Assembly (NCBI GenBank): GCA_004369045.1
Contig: ML213510.1
Coordinates: 942,736-1,006,735 of the forward strand
Source of the DNA: Heliocybe sulcata
Taxonomy: Eukaryota > Basidiomycota > Agaricomycetes > Gloeophyllales > Gloeophyllaceae
Reading direction: 5' to 3'
DNA: 64,000 nucleotides
The notes beneath the pieces were generated by a model. That model ran no database searches and had not been told where the DNA came from. It was given only the letters and a program-made list of their open reading frames with translations. Below, in pieces: positions 12,634-24,539 of this stretch; position 1 is the first letter of the stretch; every line of letters starts with the position of its first letter. The position numbers were made by a program, and so were the translations under genes.

Positions 12634-13910
12634 TCAATTGCTCGACGACACCCTCGAAACAATGACTGCAAGCGCAATGAGCAAACCCCATCGCCACTTC
12701 TCCCAAACAACCTGGCGCCAGGCCTCCGCCCACCCGGTCCCAGTGCCCGTACCTTTCGGTTTCTCCCCGGCTCCGAGTCCTTGCGCAGGGGTCTCCGCCA
12801 CGACCCGATGCGAGAGCTGCTGTTGCGGTTGCGGTTGCGATTGTGGCGGGCGCGCGGGCGGATCGGCCCTCCCGCGCTCTTTCTCGCCCATGTTAGGTAG
12901 ATCCCGGAGCTCCGGCGTGCAGAACTGCATAGTGTGAAGGGCGGTCATCAGCGATCAGTACGGACTGATATCAGCACAGGATAACGAGCGGCGCGCTGAA
13001 ACGTCGATGCGGGAAGATCGGTGTGGTCGTTCCTGATCCTCGCAAATACGAATACGAATGACAAGATGTGGATGTTGAATGGATGGGACTCACATCTGGG
13101 AACGCCTCCTTGAATTTGCGCTGGCCGAGGTTCCACCCGTGGCTCCTTGCTGCGTAGGCACGCTTGTCCGAGTCCGAGGAGGTTACGGACCCGGTGGTGA
13201 GTTCGTCGGAGAGCATGAATGAGAGGAGCCCTGTCAGTCTGGAGTACATCGGTCAGCGTTGATCCTGCGAAATCACGCTAGCCGCCTGGGTTATTGTTCT
13301 GAACTCACATGGTTGCTACGCTCCAAGCAGGATTCCACTGTATGGTCGATCAATGCCTGACTGCACGATGGGTGTAAGGGAGACGTACGCTGCCGGGATG
13401 GAAATCAGACATGGAGAAGCAGATCTTCTTATCCGGCTGAAAGCGTCCTGATGGTGTGTACATCTGCCCTCACATGAGTCCCTTCCCCATACCGCCGCTG
13501 CTCGTGCCACGCACCTTAATCCCAGGCGGCTTGAACGGATACTCTGAAGGAAACATCAGGACGCCATGATACTCTCCGCCTGCGAAAGGAGAATCCGGGG
13601 GTCCGCGCTACAAAGTGGCACATCATGTAAGCATGCATGCTCGAGACGCTGATGGTATTGCAGCAGAGTCGCTTACAATAATGTAGTTCCCTGCACCATA
13701 GACCGTAATCAGCACCCACATCGGTGGCAGTGGCTCGTACAACTCACATGTGAGTATGTTCTTCTCGTCCGGTACGGCCCACACGAACGGCGGAGGCTCC
13801 TTCTGCATGTTCACATACTCTTTCGTCAACTACACTCTCAATACGTCAGTATCAAACTGCAGTAGAAAGAATACGGTGCTTACTCGTTTGTACGCGGCTT
13901 TACTGGCCAT
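12634..13910 (-). CDS. UBC6: ER-anchored ubiquitin-conjugating enzyme E2 (UBC6/UBE2J2 type)
   Basis: The protein starts MASKAAYKR, joins to [21 protein letters not shown], and continues [21 protein letters not shown] and [20 protein letters not shown]. The active-site segment [19 protein letters not shown] puts the catalytic Cys near residue 87. This segment carries the UBC6-type signature rather than the HPN motif of ordinary E2s. After the UBC fold there is a Pro/Gln-rich linker and a C-terminal hydrophobic tail, [14 protein letters not shown], typical of a tail anchor in the ER membrane. Ubc6 acts with Doa10 in ER-associated degradation. About six short introns split the gene; the length of about 253 aa matches yeast Ubc6 (250). 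The identification is very sure; the substrates are not known from the sequence. Confidence 0.95.
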
Positions 13911-14569
13911 GGTGGAGAGGTGCGAAGGAGGTACTGGCGCTTTACGACGGCACCAGTCTGCTGGAAGCTGGGCCGCGTAACGTGATTGGCTGGCCCCGTC
14001 CACGTGATAAAGACGCGCTGCGGTGGGGTGTGGCGTTCCTTGAACTGGCGTTGCCAGGCTGCAATGCAGCTCGCATATGTTCACCTAGATAGAAGAACTG
14101 TAAGGCATATACACTAGGCATTTACAGTAGTTGCCGGGATCATCATACTGACGTACTGCGATCACCGGGTAGGCGTTCAAAAAGTGGCCGGTCGTTTGGT
14201 GTGGCACAGCTCTTGAAGCTGAAGCTTTGAAGGAATGTAACCCACACTCAAAAGGGAGTTGCTTTGGCGAGGTGCATGTATATATTCGCTGAGCTTTCTA
14301 ATGGCCTGCCTCAAATTTACCTGAGGTGCCGCAGACTCTAGGCAAAACCCAAACCTGAAACATCCCATGTCTGTACTGTCTCGGATGTGTTTACATGTCC
14401 ACTGTCCACTCTCTCAGTGCAGTATATGTTTGGAGCTAGCGGATGATCCATAGTCACCGATACATCCAATTACTGCTCCTGCCACATTCACCCGCGTGTC
14501 GCACAGCAATAATACCAGGGCGTCATCGCCGCTCTCCAGGTAGTCCCAAATGTCACGGACAGACACGGA
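13911..14569. other. Intergenic, no gene seen
   Basis: This holds the upstream region of UBC6 and the 3' flank of CWC27, both transcribed leftward. Only short unremarkable frames are present. Confidence 0.5.
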
Positions 14570-16689
14570 CTACCGCCTATGCCCCCTGCCCCCATGCCCA
14601 CCGCCCTTGGTCTTCATTGCTCTCCGCTTTTCCCTTTCCTCCTCCTTCGCACGCGCACCCCGCTGTCTCGGATCAATCACCTCATAGTCCCGCTCTGCCT
14701 TGTTCACCTCCTCCGTATTATCCTTCGGGAAATACAGCTTATGCGAGAGGAAGCCGACGTCGTCGTCCACTTCCATACCTGGGTCCTCTGCAATTGCACC
14801 GGTATCGCCAGTTTCAGCACTTTGCTCCTCCGCATCGGCCGGTTTGTCTTCGGGTTCCTCATCGCCGAACGACCCTTTAAGCTTACTGCGGAAGCTATTC
14901 AGGGCCGCAAGGACGTCTCCCTCGTCCTTCTTCTTTCCGTCCTTCTTGCTATGCAGACCCCGACCTTTAGAGTACTTTGATAGCTCTTCTTCAAGATAGG
15001 ACTTGCTCTTGGCCTTCTTTCTTGCACGCTCCTCGTCGCTGTCGTCCTCGCCGTTACGTCTCCTGGACAGTTTCCGAATCTCTGCCTCCATCTTCTCGAT
15101 TTCGGCCTGCCGGGAATCGCTGCACGTGCCTTAAGGATCAGTGCAACCTCAACCTATATAGTTTGGCGGCGACGTACCCCTTCGCCGTCTTCTCCTTCTC
15201 ATGTCTCTCCCTGATTTTTGTGACGTCATCACCGTCCTTCTTGTCAGTCTTATCAGCGAATCAGCACCACCCAATGCACACAGACAGATTCACCCCTACC
15301 TTGGACTCTTTCCTCGACTTCTCCGTTGACTCCTGACTCTTTGCAGGTGCGGACTTCGTCAGCGGAATCACGTCCGACACTATGTTGGGGAAGTCAGGAG
15401 TTTCCACCACTTGAAATGAAATACTATGAGCGGTCGATTCGTAATTGGGCATAGCACGAATACGACACCTACAGTCAGGCCGCACAATAGGCTTCTTCTT
15501 GATCACTGCAGGCTCTTCTTCTTGATCTTCCTCAGCGCCGAAGCTCAATAGTTTCTTATCCCTAATAAAGACGCAAAACAACTTGAGTAAGGCACCACAG
15601 ACAAGCACAGTGATATGCGGAGCTCCAGTTAAGTACGCACTTCTTTGCTCCCTTGCGGCGTTCTCTTTCTTCGCGCTCGCGCTGGGCTTCTTCTCGTGCT
15701 CGCTGCTGAACGCGCTTCTCTTCCGCAGTAATGCGAGGGACGATGTCGTCGAAGGGGTTGTCAATTATGCGAACGCGCTTGATTTTTGGCGGACTACAGG
15801 TAATGTCAGATTATATAGCGGATAAATCGGAGGGTGTACGAACTATAGCGGTTTTTCGTTGGCGTCCAATTCTGGGTTCGTTCAATATGTTGAAACTACT
15901 TGAAGCAGAAGCGCAAGAACGTACCCAAAGCTCCGATCTTTAGCACGTCTATAAGACAACAGTTATTAAAAATCCAGTGTCAGACCGTGAGGCTAGACAT
16001 TGCATACTGAATATTGTGTCGCCTACACATCGACCCCACAGCGTATGCTTCCCATTTAACTCATCCGCTCGATCTACGCTGCACCATCAGTCCTCGCATA
16101 CCACCATCCCCCATCTTCAAGGCTACTCACCAAGTGTAATAAAGAACTGCGAGTCATTCGAGTTCTTCTGTCCGTTATTCGCGCAGCCCACCAGCCCTCG
16201 ATGCACGAACTTCAGCCGCGGGTGGATCTCGTCCTCAAAGGGCTCTAAACAGAACTGCTTTGTCGTTGGACGTCAATGGAATAGAGGAAGGAAGGGACCG
16301 CACCGCCGAAGAAGGATTCGCCGCCCCCACCGGTGCCTGTTCGGTCGCCAGTTTGGACTAGGAAATCTGGAACCACTCTGAGTGGTGCGAGAGTTATTGC
16401 GCCGTAGTTTGCGAGGCAGAGGAACTGTCCTACCTATGAAATATGACACCGTCATAGTAGCCTGTTACAGTCGTAAACCTCAGTCATACAGGTTGTAGCT
16501 TTCGCGAGCTGCATACCTTCCATAGCTAAGGCGATGAAGCTGCGACATGCTTTTGGTGCTTCCTGCAACAGACTGTTGATCACCCACTTATTCCTGTATA
16601 AAACTTGCACATACCCTTGACCACAGCTCAATATCAATCTCTCCAACAGTAGTTTCGATGATAACACGACCTCTCGTAGGTAAAGCCAT
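14570..16689 (-). CDS. CWC27: Spliceosomal cyclophilin-type peptidyl-prolyl isomerase
   Basis: The N-terminal start at 16689 gives MALPTRGRVIIETTVGEIDI, then EAPKACRSFIALAMEG, GYYDGVIFHRVVPDFLVQTG and DRTGTGGGGESFFGG, followed by PFEDEIHPRLKFVHRGLVGC, NNGQKNSNDSQFFITL and DVLKIGALG. This is a cyclophilin domain of about 170 residues. Next come PPKIKRVRIIDNPFDDIVPR, a long charged coiled coil (EEKRVQQRAREEAQRERE), KKLLSFGAEEDQEEEP and the C-terminal hallmark EVIDPRQRG before a Lys/Arg/Gly tail. This layout and the conserved NPFDDIVPR and DPR motifs are those of CWC27, a component of the activated spliceosome. The Trp of the canonical cyclosporin-binding site is not evident, as in other CWC27 proteins. 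An additional short 5' exon cannot be excluded. About nine introns. Confidence 0.92.
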
Positions 16690-17875
16690 GATGCCGAACC
16701 AGTCTACCGATGAGCGTCAGTGGCAAAGCCAGTCTAAAGCTGTGGCGTTGACGAACGCGTCGCTGGCCCTTGTTTCTGCGCCTATCGTGGCTGCCCCTTC
16801 TTTCGCACTGATCCAGCACTGATACGTTTTTCACTCTCGACCGTAATCCATCTTCTGGACTGGACAAGGCATCATATGTCCACCCTGCAGACGGCTCTCT
16901 GAGAGGAATCTCGCGCGACTTCGGCTGAATGACCAGCTTAGAGCTGCATGCTATCTCGCGCAACTTCAATAAGCGTACAAGCTTCAAACATGTCTTGGGA
17001 GGCATGATGTCCTTGTGCTGCCCTGATATTGCTTTCCGAGCGGAATATAATGCATCGGTGGCTCATCCTTCAGTGAGTTCCCCCCCTGCTCCCCTCTCAT
17101 TCCTGCAGGTTCTCAATAATGACGAAGATAACAAGGTGCTCCTGTTCGACGTTTCTGTAGACGATGCACTACTCAACGAGGATTACTCCTATCGGAAGCT
17201 GTGCGATGGAGTCTTTCTTGAACACAGTTCGCATGCTTGAAGGCCGCTCGGAACAAGGAATCCTAGCTGCATCGTATACCCTTCTCCACTCTCTTGGCTC
17301 GCCATCTTTCGGATATCATGCGATTCGTACGTATCTCCGCGGCGGATTTCCGCTAGTCTGCGTGGTATTTTCTCTGCGTTGACGATTTGGGATCACCATC
17401 GCGAGGCTTGCTTTGATTATCGGGTCAGACATGGTCAGTGCGCTTCCTCACAAATCCTTACCGTCTCCACCGTGCGTATAGGCAGGCAATCTAGAGAAAA
17501 GAGGCTTCCATCAGTGGTTCTCATTACAAGCCCACCATCGACCCAAAAGCATCCGACCTGTGCGCATCCTCTGATCCGCATTCGCTCGAACCAGTTACTC
17601 GGCCCTGTATGCGCCAAGGGTATCTTTGCTATGAGAAGCACCTCCTGGGAACGGTAGCGTACATGCTTCCGTGCACAGAAAGACATTTGACCGCGTTGAC
17701 AACGAGTTCCTGGTGACTACTTCGGACGGCTACACTCTCGGCGAGGTCTATAGCTAGCGCTTCTCATCGTCTATCCGACTCCATCAAGTGGGCTCACATA
17801 ACATGTCCAAAACGCCCTTCTACTACCTCGGAAAGAACCTGCAACCCATGTGACACACTCATCCAGGAGATCACT
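16690..17875. other. Unassigned region between CWC27 and the mycosporine-type cluster
   Basis: Several plus-strand frames of 70-103 codons lie here (16929-17240, 17164-17382, 17379-17657), some flanked by GT-AG pairs, for example around 17072-17109. A single-frame reading through plausible introns gives no product I recognise. It may be a small unknown gene, a decayed gene or only leader sequence. RNA reads would settle this. Confidence 0.35.
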
Positions 17876-18896
17876 CTATTCACCTTTGCGTCTAATTAGG
17901 CTTATCCCGTCTCGAACCGGTAGCATGACGACTTCGACTCTCGGGTCATTCCTATGAAGGTGATCGATCAGCCGAGTATTCATGACATTGCGACCAAACC
18001 GCTTACCTGACGTCTTCGTTGAAGGCGTGAATGGCCGAGCCAAGATGATAGGACGGATCGGGCGCCCAAGGCGTTCCTTTATACGCCGTATTATCGACGA
18101 CAATGGTTCCTCCAAGCGCAAGGAGCTCGTTGTCAAGAATCTTGTGGTAATACGCGGAATAGCCAGCTTTATCCGCGTCTATGAAAATCTAAAACGATGT
18201 TGAGCGAACGGGCGAGCTCGATATCCCGACATCCTACCATGTCGAAAGTCATGCCTTCAGTTGCCAACTGATCAAGAGATTCACGCGCGTCCCCCACCTT
18301 CACGTTAATCTTTTGGGACACCCCAGCCTCCTCGAAATATGGCCTACTGAAGTCCGCTAAGAAGTCTTCCAGCTCAAGGGTCACTACTCTGTCGACCGCA
18401 GGCAGGAGAGCAAACGAAACAGTGCTAGTCCCTGTAAACATGCCTATCTCCAGTATAGTCTTGGCCTGTGGCATGCAGTCTACTGTCAGATCTATGTAGA
18501 AGGAATTGCCGAAGGAAGGTGACTCACCTTCGCTGTCTTGGCCAGTTGCTGGAGAACTACAGCCTCGTAGGAACCGGAAGTCATTTCGGGAATCAGTTCG
18601 AATTTCGTCTTTCCCTGTTCATGCAGCTGCTTCCAGTCCATCTCGTCACCCGCCTTGATCATCTTGTCTAGGATGGGAGGGTGAGGCGAAGTCATGAGGC
18701 TCATGTACGGATCCAGGCCATTGACGAGACGGGTAGCGTCCTCGAGCAGCTGTCGCGCCTCAGGTGAAAGCGGTGAGTCCGCCAAAGTGATATTGGTGCG
18801 TAGGTCATTGATGACATATGCAAGACGACCAAGGGGCGTGTCGTGAGCTTGGACGAAGCCTTTAGGTATGCTCTCAATGGCGAGCATGGCGTACAC
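17876..18896 (-). CDS. SAM-dependent O-methyltransferase, MysB-like (4-deoxygadusol formation)
   Basis: The protein (about 285 aa) begins MYAMLAIESIPKGFVQAHDT. It contains TPLGRLAYVINDLRTNITLA, LDPYMSLMTSPHPP, SAM motif I ILEIGMFTGTSTVSFALLP (about residues 125-145), the acidic loop VVTLELEDF, IFIDADKAGYSAYYHKIL, GGTIVVDNTAYKG and a C-terminal DPRVEVVMLPVRDGISLIRR. This is the caffeoyl-CoA O-methyltransferase-like family that includes cyanobacterial MysB, which methylates desmethyl-4-deoxygadusol. Three introns join cleanly, including FDM|IFIDADK and DVR|NDPRV. It is transcribed away from the cyclase gene across a shared 1.1 kb region, which supports joint action. Alternative: a methyltransferase for another catechol-like substrate. 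The cyclase and ligase next door make the mycosporine role most likely. Confidence 0.88.
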
Positions 18897-20024
18897 TTGA
18901 AGGCCCGAGAGCAGAACAGAGGACTGAAGGAGATAATTAGAGGGTGCTCAGTAGATGCTTGGCAATAGGTGAGGTCCACTGACTACTTCTTGTCTATCAG
19001 ACGCAACCAAATTTGATTTACTGACTTACGATTCAGGGTGCAGTGTCCGCCTGGCGTTCATTAAGAACTCATACGTGACGTTGCGACTACGACTATGGAT
19101 TGCAAGATGCTCCGGCAGAGCTGTTTACAGATTCAGGGGATCGGATATCCATCGCGATACCCACTGCCGCCGGATAGGTTTTTTATCACTGGCTCTCTTT
19201 AATTTGCCCTTAATGTCTGTCAATCCTAAAGCTTGAAAGACAGTTCCGTTGTCGTTCTCCCCGACGGAAGGTCAAAATGGTTTCTGACGAGGTACCTTGA
19301 ACGTCTTTCTCGGCTGTGGGCTGAAATATACCCATGACCGTCTCCACATCGAACCCTCATGTCCGAGCTTCCGTGGTGCTGTGTCGATCCTTTGGGACCA
19401 TCTTGCTACAGCGGTGTAGGTGCTTTGTACGTCGCCATCTCCTTCACAACCAGCCATGCGTGCTTCTGTACATTCAGGGTCAACGATGATCTCTATTGAT
19501 CCCCTCAATTCACTAGTCAGGAGACAAAATGCCCTTTATACGAATTTCAGATGCTGGACTGTCTCCTATACTACGGCGTCTCTTCGATAATCGTTATGTT
19601 CGGTATGTTTACTGCCGCGGGCATTCGGGCTCGTCGTCCCGCATGGAAGGCCGGAGGAAAGAAATACTCCGGATTAGCATGGCAGTCTCTACAGCGCGCT
19701 GATACCAACGGGGTCGTCGAACGTTCCTGACTCATTAGTGCAACCACTCATCGGAAGGGTGTTTCGTCCTCCTGCTGCGACCTCCACCGCTGTCCGATCT
19801 ACAAATGGCGCCAACCATATGCTCGATTTACCTGGTCATGTGTCCTTCGTCTGCGGCTTTCAGTCAATCTGTTGTCTTTATCAATCCTTGCATGACTTTT
19901 CCACGGTGGTACACCGTCGGTTGATAAAGAGCTGCTGTTCGGCGGTGAAGATCAAGCTCCATCCTGTCGCCCCGAACATCCGTTCTGACACAGGCTTCGT
20001 GCAAGTACCTGATACCCTTTCACT
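18897..20024. promoter_or_regulatory. Divergent promoter region of O-methyltransferase and cyclase genes
   Basis: These 1,128 nt separate two genes that should act in sequence and are read outward. No other coding frame is convincing. A shared regulatory region is inferred from the arrangement; I did not find a clear TATA box or a repeated operator-like motif by eye. Confidence 0.45.
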
Positions 20025-21991
20025 ATGAGCGACTTGAAGGCTACTGTCAACACCACGGAGAATGGCTTCGCCGTCACTGGCAATGAGGAGATCAAGTATT
20101 GTAAGCGCAATAATTGTGCATCGTGTCAGTTTACTGATGGAGTACCTTGCAGCCTTTCAGTTCGTGGACAACATTTTTGACGTGGCCCACGACCATTTGG
20201 CGAAGATATACTCTAACTGGAAGAGGGTACTTCTCGTAACGGACGAGAATGTCAACAGACTTTACTCCGAGCAATGGGCGGCTTACTTCGAGCATCACGG
20301 CATCCCGCTTACGACTTTCGTTATGGCGGGTGGGGAGAAGAACAAGACCATGACGACCATGCTCTCGATAGTGGATGCCATGGACGCGTTTGGACTTGTC
20401 CGGAAGGAGCCCGTCCTGGTGGTCGGAGGTGGCCTCTGCACTGACGTCGCCGGGTACGCCTGTGCGTCTTACAGGCGCAACTCGAACTTCATTCGCGTGC
20501 CCACCACTCTCATTGGGCTGATCGACGCCAGTGTCAGCATTAAAGGTGCTCCTTCAAACTCACCAGCATTTCATGCATCCGAAACTGATATACGAGTGTG
20601 ACAGTTGCTGTCAATCACGGTAATCTCAAGAACCGTAGGTTCCTCCTCGATCATCTATGTTGACCATTCTCTGACTGTCAGTGGCGGTGTACCGTCTGCA
20701 GGTCTCGGAGCCTACCACGCCCCGATGATCACTTTCCTGGATTTCAATATGCTCAAGACCCTTCCGGAGGGCCAGGTTCGGAACGGCTTCGCTGGTAAGT
20801 CGATTGCAATTCGCAGATGTTCGCTCGGTACCGACCATGGTCAATTATCTAGAGTTGATGAAGATCTCGTCTTGCGCTGACAAGAGAATCTGGGACCTCC
20901 TGGTTCAGAACGGGCCGGCCTTGATCGAGACAAGGTTTGGTCGCCTTGACGGCGTCGATCCCAACCTCAAGGCAATAGCGGACGAGATCTGCTGGAGAGG
21001 GATCAAGGTTATGCTTGACGTAAGCGTTACTTACTTATAATCAGTTCAGAGTCTGACTGTCGTGCCTGTTGCTTTAGCTGGAGTCTCCTAATTTACATGA
21101 ACTAGGCCTTGACAGGTGAGAATCACGTATCATCATAACCACGCCGTACCGCATTAGTTCTTACCGTTCTCACAAACCACAGGGTCATTGCATTCGGTCA
21201 CAGCCTTTCCCCGACCCTTGAGCTGGCTCCTGTTGTCCCTCTTCGACATGGTCATGCGGTGAGAGGACCAATCCGTTCTTACTTGGTGTGGAAACTGACC
21301 CCCGCTGACCAGATCAACATCGACATGGCTTTCTTCGCGTAAGAACTCGCCGTCCATCCATTAGCCTTCCCCATATGCTGACGGACTGCCTTTGAAGGAC
21401 GTTCGCCTGGACGCGTGGCTTGCTGACCGAGGCGGAGAGAGATGAATACCACAAGCTCTCGCATTCCGTCGGATTGTCCATGGATCACGAGTTGTTCACC
21501 GAGGAGATGATTGTCAAGGGCACGAACGCTATCCTGTACGTGGAAAGCTCGGTATAAAGAAGGCAAAGATTGACTTACCATATGTTTGTAGGAAGACTCG
21601 CGACAATAAGCAAAGGTTTGCTATCCCGCATCCGTACGGCACCTGCATGTTCATCAACGATGCCTCGTACGACGAGCTCTTCGAGGCCCTGAAAGTTCAC
21701 AAAGAGCTCATCCAGCAGAAGTACGGGAGGGGGGTGGGCCTCGACGTGAGTCCATGCCAGACGCTACCTCACGCAAATAACTTAATCCTTGTTTGTCAGG
21801 CGTTCTGTGACTCAGGAGATCTCGGTATGGATCCCGAGGTGCTGAGGAAGCGTGCACGCATATTGCTCGCTGAGACCAATGGGCTGAATGGCGACGCTCC
21901 CGTCCAAATTGATGTGCATCCCATCAATAAAGCGGCGGAGGCGGGTGTAGGGACGACTGCGGTGGTGGACATCATTGCTGTCGAAGCATAA
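20025..21991 (+). CDS. Sedoheptulose 7-phosphate cyclase, desmethyl-4-deoxygadusol synthase (MysA-like)
   Basis: This dehydroquinate-synthase-fold enzyme (about 430 aa) starts [15 protein letters not shown]. It has the NAD-binding region [33 protein letters not shown] and [21 protein letters not shown]. The likely metal ligands sit in NGFAELMKIS (Glu), [16 protein letters not shown] (His) and [15 protein letters not shown] (His). Later segments include [20 protein letters not shown] and the C-terminal [10 protein letters not shown]. The family converts sedoheptulose 7-phosphate to cyclitols. The paired O-methyltransferase and ATP-grasp genes favour desmethyl-4-deoxygadusol as product over 2-epi-5-epi-valiolone, though the motifs read by eye do not by themselves separate the two. 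About eight introns of 50-90 nt are required and all joints keep frame. No shikimate-pathway AROM domains follow, so this is not the AROM protein. Confidence 0.92.
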
Positions 21992-22377
21992 CGCCGAGTA
22001 CCGTATACCATAACTTCTTGCTCGGCTATCCATATCAGGGAAGTACGCGTTGCCAAGGCTGTCTTGTACATAGATCAATAAAGGGACTTTACCTGGGATA
22101 GAGCGTGACGTCAGCGCAAAGCAAATGACTGGCGATTGTAACGTATTCGAACATGCTTACACGCAATGGAGAAGTTAAGACCAGCGTGCCTCTCTTAACT
22201 CTTGCAGCGTGGAGAGGAAGAGGACAGTACTTCTAGTAAACCTAGACAGTTGCAGAAAGTAGTAGGGTATGGCGAAGGCGTCGAAGTCGAGCATTGGTAC
22301 TAAGATTCGGACAAGAAAGACTTTCATCAAAAGGTGACAACGGTTCGTAGTACGCCAGGTGAAGACACCCAACTCCT
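21992..22377. other. Convergent spacer
   Basis: These 386 nt lie between the 3' ends of the cyclase and the ATP-grasp ligase genes. No gene is seen; it presumably holds both 3' ends. Confidence 0.5.
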
Positions 22378-24112
22378 TCAGCATGCATATACCCTGGCGG
22401 TGCTCGTATTGATCCGACTCCAGCCCTTTCGCTGCCATAGCAGCGTCGCAAGAATCCAAGGGATCTGAACATGTGCAAGGATGAAGAACGGCAACGGGTC
22501 AGAATAGTCAAAGGAAACATCTTTCTCCACACCACAAAGGTGTCGCAGAACAACCGTTAAAGGTCCATCTCCATGGAAGGGAGATAGGGTCGCGTTCGCG
22601 GGGTGCGCTCTATCCTGGCTAGCGGGTGGAGACCGCCTCAGGCGTGGATGAAGGATGGGGAATAACTTAGAGGCGATTGAGTCTGGAATGAGGTTCATGA
22701 ACGACAGTGGCAATTCATGTGAGAGCCAAGACCGAGGCGCGGCATCTGTAGGACGCGTCGGTCCACTGTTGAGACTGAGGTCGCCCGTGTACGCCGAAGC
22801 TAGGAGTGGATTCTCCGAAAGCAGGGCAACGGCTGTATGAGCCCGCTGCGATAGTTCGAAAATCAGTGGAAAACGTGACACGTCCGCAACGAACTCTGCT
22901 TACAGGATTACACTCGATGGGATACAGTCGTCCCTCAGATTCTTCTAGCAGAAAGTCGAAGCTAAAGTGCCCTGTCATTTCTGCCCTTTTGCCAGTCTTG
23001 CCTTGCTCGCGCAGTAACTTGGCCCAGCGCTGGAGGAACTGCACTGTCCATTCCTCGGCTTGTCTCCCTATATCACGCTCGTTCCGCATCGCCTCGGTGA
23101 TGCAGTCAGAGGTCTCTTGGGGACCATCCATTTTGTGCCGCGTAGGAAGGACAGTAGCGGACTTGGCATAGGATTCGAGGTCAAGGTATCGCAAGACCAT
23201 ATCGCTACTGCGGGAGGCAACGAACGCGAGCAGCCTGCCATCACGAACAACGCCATGAGTGCAGTACTCCGGGCCGCCGATATAGCGCTGCAGAACGAAA
23301 GGAATCTTCCTGCTGGGCTGCACCGGTATCTTGGCAAAGTGTGCGATCGTCGCTTCCATTGTTTTCAAGGGGAGAAGGGTCAAATCGCTTCGTCCTGCAT
23401 CGTCGAGGCCGACGCATTTGAGGATGTAAGAATAACCCTTTTTTCGAGTGTCGGGAGAGAAGAGGAAGTCAATCGCCTCTCCGCACGATGTCACGAGCTG
23501 GCTTTGGGGTACTTGGAAGCCGAGCTCGGTGCAGAGAGGCATGAAGCGATCCTTCCAATGCAGGCTGTCGATTAAGTCTGGATGTTGAATGAACGTATCG
23601 CAGTTGTAACCTGCGTTGGAGATCTCCAACGCAGTCTCCGCGTCTTCGACAGTGGCAAATATGCTAGAACAGGGCACCCAAATATCGACGCCTTCGCGTC
23701 CCACAATATCCACAATTGCCTTCTTGTACGCCTCCTTTCCGCCTTTCTTCTCGTCACTGGGCTCAGGCAGAGAATAATATCCATCCGCTGCCCGGGAGAA
23801 TCTTGTAAGAGATACGTGACCCCAACAAGCCTCCTCAGCGATGAGGACACGGTATCCCTGGCGCTTGAAAGCTCGTAGAAGTACGAGGCCTTTGTTCGTG
23901 CGACCGCCAGTGATCAAGACGGTCTTGCGGTCTGCGCGAGAGTCCCGAAGATGAAGAGCAGCTCCGTCAAGCCGAGAGCATAGTAGCGCAATGGCAGTGA
24001 TGGACAGAGATATAGGTGCAATGAGAAGAGAGAGGCAAATAAGCAGAATAGAGGTAACCGTGATCTGAGTGCGCGTAGGATTGTCAATCTTGAGGCGGGC
24101 TGCCGATTTCAT
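22378..24112 (-). CDS. Membrane-anchored ATP-grasp ligase, MysC-like (mycosporine-amino acid synthase)
   Basis: The enzyme should activate 4-deoxygadusol with ATP and join it to an amino acid. From the ATG at 24112 the protein opens MKSAARLKIDNPTRTQ, followed by a strong hydrophobic stretch (ILLICLSLLIAPISLSITAI, about residues 20-40) that looks like a membrane anchor. The catalytic part includes VLITGGRTNKGLVLLRAFKR, GYYSLPEPSDEKKGG, VDIWVPCSSIFATVEDAETA, HWKDRFMPLCTELGFQVP, YILKCVGLDDAGRSDLTLLP, FVLQRYIGGPEYCTHGVV and the metal-binding IECNPRAHTAVALLSENP. The Asn-Pro-Arg is split by a 93-nt intron, the only one needed. A long C-terminal region ends near TARVYAC. About 545 aa. An upstream in-frame ATG at 24262 is possible but would bury the anchor. 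The family call is firm; the amino acid partner cannot be read from the sequence. Confidence 0.9.
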
Positions 24113-24539
24113 TGCGACGATATACAGAGGTCGATATGTGCGGTAGTGAGAGGAGGCGGGATGCAGATGCCGTACTAAGGGATGCCTCAGTATAAGGACA
24201 ATACTTCGCGAGACGCCGTACTGGTCGTTTGAGTCGCAGCGAGGGCTACTAGGGCCATCCATGTGATCCGCAGACGTAAAACTGACGTCGCGAGACTCTC
24301 ACTTAGAGTCAGAAGGATACCCATCGTGAAAGTGATCAGTAGAGCGAAGGAAGGTGGAGGGCATACGGCGACATGATTGCCCTCAAAGCTCAAGAAGCTT
24401 GGATTATCAGATGGCCTGAACATCGCATCTTCCAAAGCGAGGCAAGCCATTGCCTGAATCGCAGAAAAGCAAGATAGGCATGACTAGCATACAGGCCCTT
24501 ATAACTGGAAGCTTTCAGTGACATCCAGCATGATGAACG
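24113..24539. promoter_or_regulatory. Bidirectional promoter of ATP-grasp and A-T-R genes
   Basis: These 427 nt lie between two divergent pathway genes. Two ATGs at 24530 and 24533 start a 24-26 codon upstream frame that overlaps the chosen A-T-R start and ends at a TGA near 24600, so translation of the A-T-R gene may be damped or may begin by leaky scanning. The shared spacing is evidence for co-regulation by position only. Confidence 0.45.

Noticed and set aside
16929-17657. Plus-strand frames next to CWC27 as a seventh cluster gene
   Set aside because: No joint of these frames gave a recognisable product, so no gene is claimed.
20025-21991. Cyclase as 3-dehydroquinate synthase of the shikimate pathway or as 2-epi-5-epi-valiolone synthase
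   Set aside because: Fungal dehydroquinate synthase is part of the AROM protein, and no AROM domains follow. The valiolone synthase reading is less likely given the MysB- and MysC-type neighbours, though not excluded by motifs alone.
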